Shown: in pieces, positions 5,815 through 10,000 of the stretch
Position numbering within the stretch: position 1 is the first letter of the stretch
How the letters are laid out: the number at the start of each line of letters is the position of its first letter
Assembly: GCA_020217035.1 (NCBI GenBank)
Contig: JAIWOG010000004.1
Location: forward strand, 1 to 10,000
DNA: 10,000 nucleotides
Direction: 5' to 3'
Source: Magnetospirillum sp.
Lineage (GTDB): Bacteria > Pseudomonadota > Alphaproteobacteria > Rhodospirillales > Magnetospirillaceae
Made by a program: the position numbers and the translations under genes
The notes under the pieces: generated by a model
Databases searched by the model: none
What the model was told of the DNA's origin: nothing
Seen by the model: only the letters and a program-made list of their open reading frames with translations

Positions 5815-7839
5815 TCAACGTCCAAACAGGCCGCCCGGATTGATGGGCAGCGGTGAGGTTTTTTGCTGGTCGGTTCCCGACGAACCACCGCTGCCGCCCA
5901 ACAGGCCGCCCAGGCCGCCGGCCTTGCCGCCGATGGCGTCGTTGATGGCCTTGCCGGCCTGGCCCTTCAGCATGGCTTCCAGGTCGGGGCGGTAGCTTAA
6001 ATTGTCCCACGGGCCTTCGACGATCACCGGCACCTGGATGCCGCCGACATCGGTCTTGCCGCCCTGGCCTTCCAGGCTGGCCACCGCCTTGGGCTCGACG
6101 CGGTAATGCACGGTGCGCGGCGGCAGTTCCACACTGCCCTTGCCCTCGACCCGCAACAGCGGCGACTTCAGGGCCAGATCCTGGTTCCTGACGATGCCGT
6201 CGGTGATGGTGAAGGTGCCGCCCAGCTCGGCGAAGTCGGTCTTTTGCGCAGTACCGCCGCCGGTGAAGGCGGTGGTGACGTTGCGCACCATCTCGGCCAG
6301 GTTGATGCCCTTGATGGCGCCATCCAGGAAGCTGACGGCGCCCTTGCCGTCCAGGCTGGACACCAGTTGCCGTTCGGTGCGGCCGCGTCCGGCCACGGCG
6401 ATGTCGAAATTGCCGGTGCCTTCCAGGCGGGTGAAGTCGGCGGCATCGGTCAGGAAGGGTTCGGCCTGCAAGCCCTTCAAGTTGAAGGCGGCGTCCAGGC
6501 CGATTCCCGGCTGGCTGCCGTCCAGCATCACCCGACCCTTGCCGGCGCCCTTGTAGAGCGCCAGTTCGGTCAGGTCAGCGGTCAGGCGGCCGTTGGTCAG
6601 CACCACATGCAGGGCGCTTTTGCCGACCTTGATCTTCTTGACGGTCAAGGACCCCACCGACAGGGCGAAGTCGACGTCGGCCGCCTTCAGGCCCGAGGCG
6701 TCGATGGGATCGTCGGACCAGTCGGACTTGCCCGGCTTGCCAGCCGAAGCGGGAGGCGAGGCGTTGCCGCCCCCTTGATTGACAGCCTTTTCCGGCGGCA
6801 GATAGGGGTTGAGGTCCAGGGCCTCGACGTCCAACTTGCCCTTCAGCGCCGGACGGGCACCGCCGGCATCGACGCTGAAATCACCCTTGGCCTTGATGGA
6901 ATCCAGGCTGATATTGGCCCCGCTCAGCGCCACCTTGGCGCCTTGGGCGGCCAATTGGCCGGTCACCGAGAACGGCCCCAGGCCGCTGCCTTCCATGGCC
7001 AGCGGCTTTCCCGTGGCCCATTGCGCCAGGTTGCGGATGGACGGCACCGACAGTTCCAAGGCGCCCTTGGCGCCGGGAACGGCGCCGCCGCTGGCGTCGC
7101 CCTTGAAGCTCAGCTTGACGGTTTCGGCATTGACCATGATGTCGGCAGCGCTGCTTTTGCCGTCGATCAGGGCGCGGGGCTTGGCGACGTTCAGCCCCAG
7201 GTCGATGGCCTTGGCCCGCCAGGTGACGGCGCCCTTGACGCTGAGCGGGTCGTCCAGGCTTTTCAGGCTGACCGCCAGATTGATGGCTTCCACGTCCTCG
7301 CGGGTGCCGGCGGGGCCGTCGATATAGCTGAGCCTGCCGTTCTGGATGCGCACGTCGCCCAGCACGATGTCGCCCAGACCGGCGCTGCCGCCACTGGCCG
7401 CCGGCGCGGGTTCCTTGCCGGTTTCGGCCTTGGCCGCCGGCTTGGCGGCGGGGGTGTCGAACACCCAGTTGGCCTTGCCCTTGCGGTCCACTTCCAAGGT
7501 CACGACGGGATCGACCAGGACGAAGGAATCCACCTCGACCCGGCCCGACAGCAGCGGCATCAACTTAAGTTTGACGTCCAAGGCCCCCAGGCGCACCAGA
7601 TCCTTGGTGGAGAACCCGGCGGGGTTGGACAGCGCCACGTTGCTGACCTCGACCCCCAGGCTGGGGAAGGCCGACACCGACACCTTGCCGGCGATGGTCA
7701 GGTCGCGGCCGGTGGCGGCCTTCACCTGGGCCACCACCTCGTCCTTGATCCTGTCGGCGGGAACCAACGAAGGCAGCGCCACGATGGCGCCGACCAGCAG
7801 CACCAGGACGATGGCGACGGCGACGAGAAGCTTTTTCAT
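5815..7839 (-). CDS. AsmA-family envelope protein
   Basis: This 674-residue protein has one N-terminal membrane helix (about residues 4-25) and a large periplasmic region. The N-terminal AsmA domain follows at once (ADRIKDEVVAQVKAATGRDLTIAG, then FPSLGVEVSNVALSNPAGF). The C-terminal AsmA domain lies around 480-630 and includes LEGTGNFDIAVAGRGRTE, LDGKGAVSFLDGAIKGINLAEM and WDNLSYRPDLEAMLKG. An Ala/Pro/Lys-rich linker sits near 135-160 and a Gly/Ser-rich tail ends the protein. AsmA-like proteins belong to the bridge-like family with TamB and YhdP, linked to phospholipid movement and outer-membrane homeostasis. Some residues in the exact transport role are unknown for this subgroup. ATG 7839 is chosen; a TTG at 7851 in frame is possible but would nearly touch the upstream stop. 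The gene is 13 bases after the DUF4197 gene and 30 before the OmpA lipoprotein, so the three are probably co-transcribed. Confidence 0.92.
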   Translation of the reverse strand: MKKLLVAVAIVLVLLVGAIVALPSLVPADRIKDEVVAQVKAATGRDLTIAGKVSVSAFPSLGVEVSNVALSNPAGFSTKDLVRLGALDVKLKLMPLLSGRVEVDSFVLVDPVVTLEVDRKGKANWVFDTPAAKPAAKAETGKEPAPAASGGSAGLGDIVLGDVRIQNGRLSYIDGPAGTREDVEAINLAVSLKSLDDPLSVKGAVTWRAKAIDLGLNVAKPRALIDGKSSAADIMVNAETVKLSFKGDASGGAVPGAKGALELSVPSIRNLAQWATGKPLAMEGSGLGPFSVTGQLAAQGAKVALSGANISLDSIKAKGDFSVDAGGARPALKGKLDVEALDLNPYLPPEKAVNQGGGNASPPASAGKPGKSDWSDDPIDASGLKAADVDFALSVGSLTVKKIKVGKSALHVVLTNGRLTADLTELALYKGAGKGRVMLDGSQPGIGLDAAFNLKGLQAEPFLTDAADFTRLEGTGNFDIAVAGRGRTERQLVSSLDGKGAVSFLDGAIKGINLAEMVRNVTTAFTGGGTAQKTDFAELGGTFTITDGIVRNQDLALKSPLLRVEGKGSVELPPRTVHYRVEPKAVASLEGQGGKTDVGGIQVPVIVEGPWDNLSYRPDLEAMLKGQAGKAINDAIGGKAGGLGGLLGGSGGSSGTDQQKTSPLPINPGGLFGR

Positions 7840-7852
7840 TCCTTGCCCCAAA

Positions 7853-8617
7853 TCAGTTGGAGAATACCTTGCGCAGGATGTCGCTGGTCCGCTTGGCCGG
7901 GTTCTGACGGATGTCCGCCTCTTCCTTGGCCAGGTACGAGAACATGCCGGAAAGCGCGTAATCGAGAACGTGGTCGGTCAGCATGGCCTTTCCGTCCATG
8001 CCCGGGGCCAACCCCTTGGCGGCGGCGGTGACCTGCTCCAGGCTTTTGACCGCCCCGGCCTCGGCGACGCTTTTGTCGACGATTGGGCGCATGGCGCTGC
8101 GCAGGTCGGGACTCATGGTACGTTGGAAATATTGGGTGGCGGCGTCCTGGGGGCCATTCAGGATGGCGCGGGCGTCGTCCAGACTCATCTGTTCCAGGGC
8201 ATTCCAGAAAATCTGCTTGGCTTTCGGGGCCGCAGCCTCGGCGGCGCGGTTCAGGCGCAGTTCCAGGTCGTCGGCCAAGCCCGACATGCCCACCATCTTC
8301 AGACCCGACTGCACCTTTTGCAGCGATTGCGGAAGCGGGATGTGGGCCAGGGGATCAGCGTTGAAGCCGTCCTTGGCCCCCAATTGGGCGGTGACCTTGC
8401 TGGTGCCGGTCTTCAGCGCTTCCTTCAACCCGGCGGCGATGTCGGTGACCGACAAGGACGATCCGCGCACGGCACCGGTACCGGAACCAGAGCCGCCCCC
8501 GCCGCCCATCTGTTGCTGCAACACGGCTTTGCCCATGTCCATCAGCGAGCCCTGGGCCCAGGCGGCCGTGGTGCCGAAAAGGGTGAAAGCCAGTGTTGCC
8601 GAAGCCAAAAGACGCAT
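7853..8617 (-). CDS. Secreted DUF4197 protein
   Basis: This 254-residue protein has a Sec signal peptide with probable cleavage after AWA (residues 19-21: A-W-A, then Q22), so it is exported to the periplasm. A short Gly-rich linker (38-52) precedes a helical domain (about 54-254) that I recognise as DUF4197: SLSVTDIAAGLKEALKTGTS near its start, LELRLNRAAEAAAPKAKQIF in the middle, and TDHVLDYALSGMFSYLAKEE near its end. The molecular function of DUF4197 is not established. ATG 8617 is chosen because the signal peptide starts there and GGGGGA lies about 5 bases upstream; the frame stays open farther upstream without a sensible leader. It is the first gene of the leftward operon with the AsmA and OmpA-domain genes, which suggests a job in envelope maintenance. 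Confidence 0.88.
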   Translation of the reverse strand: MRLLASATLAFTLFGTTAAWAQGSLMDMGKAVLQQQMGGGGGSGSGTGAVRGSSLSVTDIAAGLKEALKTGTSKVTAQLGAKDGFNADPLAHIPLPQSLQKVQSGLKMVGMSGLADDLELRLNRAAEAAAPKAKQIFWNALEQMSLDDARAILNGPQDAATQYFQRTMSPDLRSAMRPIVDKSVAEAGAVKSLEQVTAAAKGLAPGMDGKAMLTDHVLDYALSGMFSYLAKEEADIRQNPAKRTSDILRKVFSN

Positions 8618-8675
8618 TGTTCCCCCGATCAACCAATGCTTTTGGTGAGACATGCTAACCTTAAACGATGTGCGC

Positions 8676-8687
8676 ATCCACGTGGAA
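8676..8687. repeat. Short palindrome CCACGTGG in the divergent intergenic region
   Basis: The perfect 8-bp palindrome CCACGTGG (8678-8685) lies about 60 bases upstream of the DUF4197 start and about 40 bases before the rightward promoter candidate. It could be an operator half-site cluster, but an 8-bp palindrome also occurs by chance in GC-rich DNA. Confidence 0.25.
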
Positions 8688-8727
8688 TTCCGCTGTCCGT
8701 CCAAAGGAGGGGTCTAGGCCAGCAAGG

Positions 8728-8756
8728 TTGACCTTTATCGGCCGACAAATTACATA
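8728..8756 (+). promoter_or_regulatory. Putative sigma70-type promoter for the MaoC-like gene
   Basis: TTGACC (8728-8733) matches the -35 consensus at five of six positions. TACATA (8751-8756), 17 bases later, is a weak -10 box. The surrounding bases (8741-8765) are locally AT-rich compared with the rest of the window. Distance to the proposed start at 8786 is about 30 bases. It is a prediction by eye only. Confidence 0.45.
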
Positions 8757-8785
8757 CAAATGAACCCAGGTTTCGAGGCATGATG

Positions 8786-9238
8786 ATGACTAAATTGTAT
8801 CTTGAAGATATTTGCCAAGGTCAGAAATTCGGTTCCGGCGAGTTTTCGTTAAGCGTTGATTCTATCAAGGAATTCGCCACCCTTTGGGATCCGCAAGTCT
8901 TCCACCTGGATGAAGTGGCCGCCCAGGAAACGTTTTTCCAGGGGCTTGCCGCCAGCGGCTGGCAAACCGCCTGCATTACCATGCGTCTTTTCGTCACCGG
9001 CGAGTTTCAGCCCGTCAACGGCTTCATCGGCGCCGGCATCGACGAATTGCGCTGGTTCCGTCCGGTGCGGCCGGACGACGTGTTGCATCTGGAATCGGAA
9101 GTGCTGGAAGCGCGGCCCATGCGGTCGAAGCCCGGCTACGGCATCTGCAAGGTCAAGGTGGTGACACTGGACGCCGCCAACCAACCGGTGCAGCAATTCG
9201 TGACGTCCATGGTGGTGGAAGCCCGCGCCAAGGGCTGA
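8786..9238 (+). CDS. MaoC-like dehydratase (hot-dog fold)
   Basis: This is a 150-residue single-domain protein of the MaoC/R-specific enoyl-CoA hydratase family; such enzymes hydrate or dehydrate acyl-CoA thioesters, and the substrate here is unknown. The hydratase motif region reads FATLWDPQVFHLDEVAAQ, with the expected catalytic Asp and His at D35 and H40, followed by FFQGLAASGWQTACITMRL as in MaoC-like proteins. Three consecutive ATG codons occur at 8780, 8783 and 8786. GAGG at 8775-8778 is only 1 or 4 bases from the first two but 7 from the third, so 8786 is preferred; adding Met-Met would change little. The gene stands alone, divergent from the DUF4197 operon and convergent with the stress-protein gene. 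Its first codons (CTAAATTGTATCTTGAAGAT) are more AT-rich than the rest, common near start sites. Confidence 0.88.
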   Translation: MTKLYLEDICQGQKFGSGEFSLSVDSIKEFATLWDPQVFHLDEVAAQETFFQGLAASGWQTACITMRLFVTGEFQPVNGFIGAGIDELRWFRPVRPDDVLHLESEVLEARPMRSKPGYGICKVKVVTLDAANQPVQQFVTSMVVEARAKG

Positions 9239-9245
9239 GACAAAA

Positions 9246-9273
9246 CCCCCCGCGTCCTGACGGGCGCGGGGGG
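9246..9273 (-). terminator. GC-rich hairpin, probable terminator for the leftward stress-protein gene
   Basis: CCCCCCGCG (9246-9254) pairs perfectly with CGCGGGGGG (9265-9273). A T-G wobble and two further pairs extend the stem to 12 bp around a TGAC loop. On the - strand the stem is followed by TTTTG (complement of 9241-9245), so it fits an intrinsic terminator for leftward transcripts. On the + strand no T-run follows, though it begins only 7 bases after the MaoC-like stop and may slow or end rightward transcripts too. Confidence 0.65.
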
Positions 9274-9296
9274 AGGTACCAGGTAACCCAAACCGA

Positions 9297-9338
9297 CTTT
9301 GCGCATGTGGGGCTGGCGGGGCGGCCACATGCGCAAAG
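9297..9338. repeat. Perfect 14-bp inverted repeat after the stress-protein gene
   Basis: CTTTGCGCATGTGG (9297-9310) and CCACATGCGCAAAG (9325-9338) are exact reverse complements, separated by a 14-base GC-rich loop. The repeat lies 3 bases past the stop of the leftward universal stress gene. No T-run follows the stem on either strand, so a 3' mRNA-stabilising hairpin or a protein-binding site is as likely as a terminator. Confidence 0.7.
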
Positions 9339-9341
9339 GAA

Positions 9342-10000
9342 TCAATGACTCATCAGCACCGGCAGGGTCATGTGCTTCAGGATGTGCCGGGTGCCCGCAC
9401 CCTTGAAGAAGGGCAGGTGATAGCCGCCATGGCCGCCCATGACCAGCAGGTCGCAGCCCTGGTCGAAGGTGCGCGACAACAGCAGGTCCATGACGCCGAT
9501 GTCTTCGCCGGCCAGCACTTCGCGGGTCACCTTGGCGCCGTGCTGGGTCAGGTGCTCGACGATGTTCAAGGGCGGCAGCACGGTGTCGGGGGCGCGTTGC
9601 TGGGCGCGGACCGAAACGATTTCCACCATGTCGGCGCCTTCCAGCAGCGGCATGGAATCGTGCAGGGCGCGGGACGCCTCGCGGCCGCCGTTCCACGCCA
9701 CCATGACGTTGGTGCCGATGGTCGGATAGGTGTCCACCGCCGGCAGGATCAACACCGGGCGGCCCGATTGCAGCACCAATTGCTCGATCAGGTCCTCGGG
9801 GGCGTCCTTGCCGTCATGATGCTGGCCGACGATGACCAGGTCGTGGAACCGCGCGGCGATGGCGGTTTCCGCCAGGACGTGGCTTTGCTCGCCATGGGCC
9901 AGCCGCCACCAGCGGCTGACGATGCCCAGATCCTTGACGGTGTCGGTGAATTGGCGTTCCGATTCCGCCGCCGCCGCCTCGAAGGCTTCCGAGCCGCGGC
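9342..10000 (-). CDS. Universal stress protein (UspA family), 5' partial
   Basis: The reading frame on the - strand is open to the right edge, giving 218 residues of the C-terminal part; the true start is off the window. The C-terminal UspA domain covers roughly the last 145 residues. It includes TIGTNVMVAWNGGREASRALHDSMPLL near its start and a glycine-rich nucleotide-binding tail, MGGHGGYHLPFFKGAGTRHI, which resembles the G-x2-G-x9-G(S/T) ATP-binding motif. The visible upstream part (FHDLVIVGQHHDG and LVLQSGRPVLILP) looks like the end of a first Usp domain, so the whole protein is probably a tandem two-domain Usp of about 270-290 residues. These cytoplasmic proteins support survival under starvation, redox or other stress; the specific role is unknown. 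A shorter start at 9779 exists but would cut into a conserved strand. Confidence 0.9.
   Translation of the reverse strand, partial: RGSEAFEAAAAESERQFTDTVKDLGIVSRWWRLAHGEQSHVLAETAIAARFHDLVIVGQHHDGKDAPEDLIEQLVLQSGRPVLILPAVDTYPTIGTNVMVAWNGGREASRALHDSMPLLEGADMVEIVSVRAQQRAPDTVLPPLNIVEHLTQHGAKVTREVLAGEDIGVMDLLLSRTFDQGCDLLVMGGHGGYHLPFFKGAGTRHILKHMTLPVLMSH

Noticed and set aside
6106..8031. A 641-codon open frame on the + strand opposite the AsmA gene
   Set aside because: It is antisense to a well-supported AsmA-family protein, is rich in Gly, Gln, His, Val and Ala as expected from reading GC-rich codons in the complementary frame, and shows no recognisable domain or plausible leader.
8703..8710. 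AAAGGAGG as the ribosome binding site of a small gene upstream of the MaoC-like gene
   Set aside because: No ATG, GTG or TTG occurs within a workable distance; the nearest TTG (8728-8730) is 17 bases away and overlaps the -35 candidate.

Overview
The window is GC-rich and densely coding. It reads as a Gram-negative proteobacterium: outer-membrane lipoproteins, an AsmA-family protein, UbiE, and a copper-chaperone NosL. The gene content and GC-rich codon use resemble the denitrifying, magnetotactic Rhodospirillales (Magnetospirillum-like Alphaproteobacteria). That assignment is an inference from recognition, not from a search.

Region 1 (1-4930, + strand) is one tightly packed operon that enters the window already under way. 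It starts with the C-terminal end of a polyferredoxin (NapH/NosH type). Three nitrous-oxide-reductase maturation genes follow: nosF (ABC ATPase), nosL (copper-chaperone lipoprotein) and nosY (ABC permease). The same unit continues through ubiE (quinone C-methyltransferase), menA (DHNA prenyltransferase) and a bile acid:sodium symporter (BASS) family transporter. Every junction from nosF onward is an overlap or a 3-base gap (13-nt overlap, 3-nt gap, then GTGA, ATGA and GTGA overlaps), so translational coupling is likely. The arrangement joins N2O-reductase copper-site assembly and electron supply to the last steps of (mena)quinone synthesis. This fits a menaquinol-driven, clade-II-like N2O reductase system, but nosZ itself lies outside the window.

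A strong bidirectional hairpin (4892-4919) lies inside the 3' end of the transporter gene and separates this operon from a convergent one.

Region 2 (4942-8617, - strand) is a three-gene envelope operon, read right to left: a secreted DUF4197 protein, a large AsmA-family inner-membrane-anchored protein, and an OmpA-domain lipoprotein predicted to bind peptidoglycan.

Region 3 (8618-8785) is a short divergent regulatory region with a plausible sigma70-type promoter for the rightward gene, a MaoC-like dehydratase (8786-9238). Region 4 (9239-9341) is a convergent intergenic stretch with two hairpins. It is followed on the - strand by a universal stress protein whose 5' end lies past the right edge. 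No rRNA, tRNA, CRISPR array, insertion sequence or phage gene was seen, and no gene-free stretch exceeds about 170 bases.
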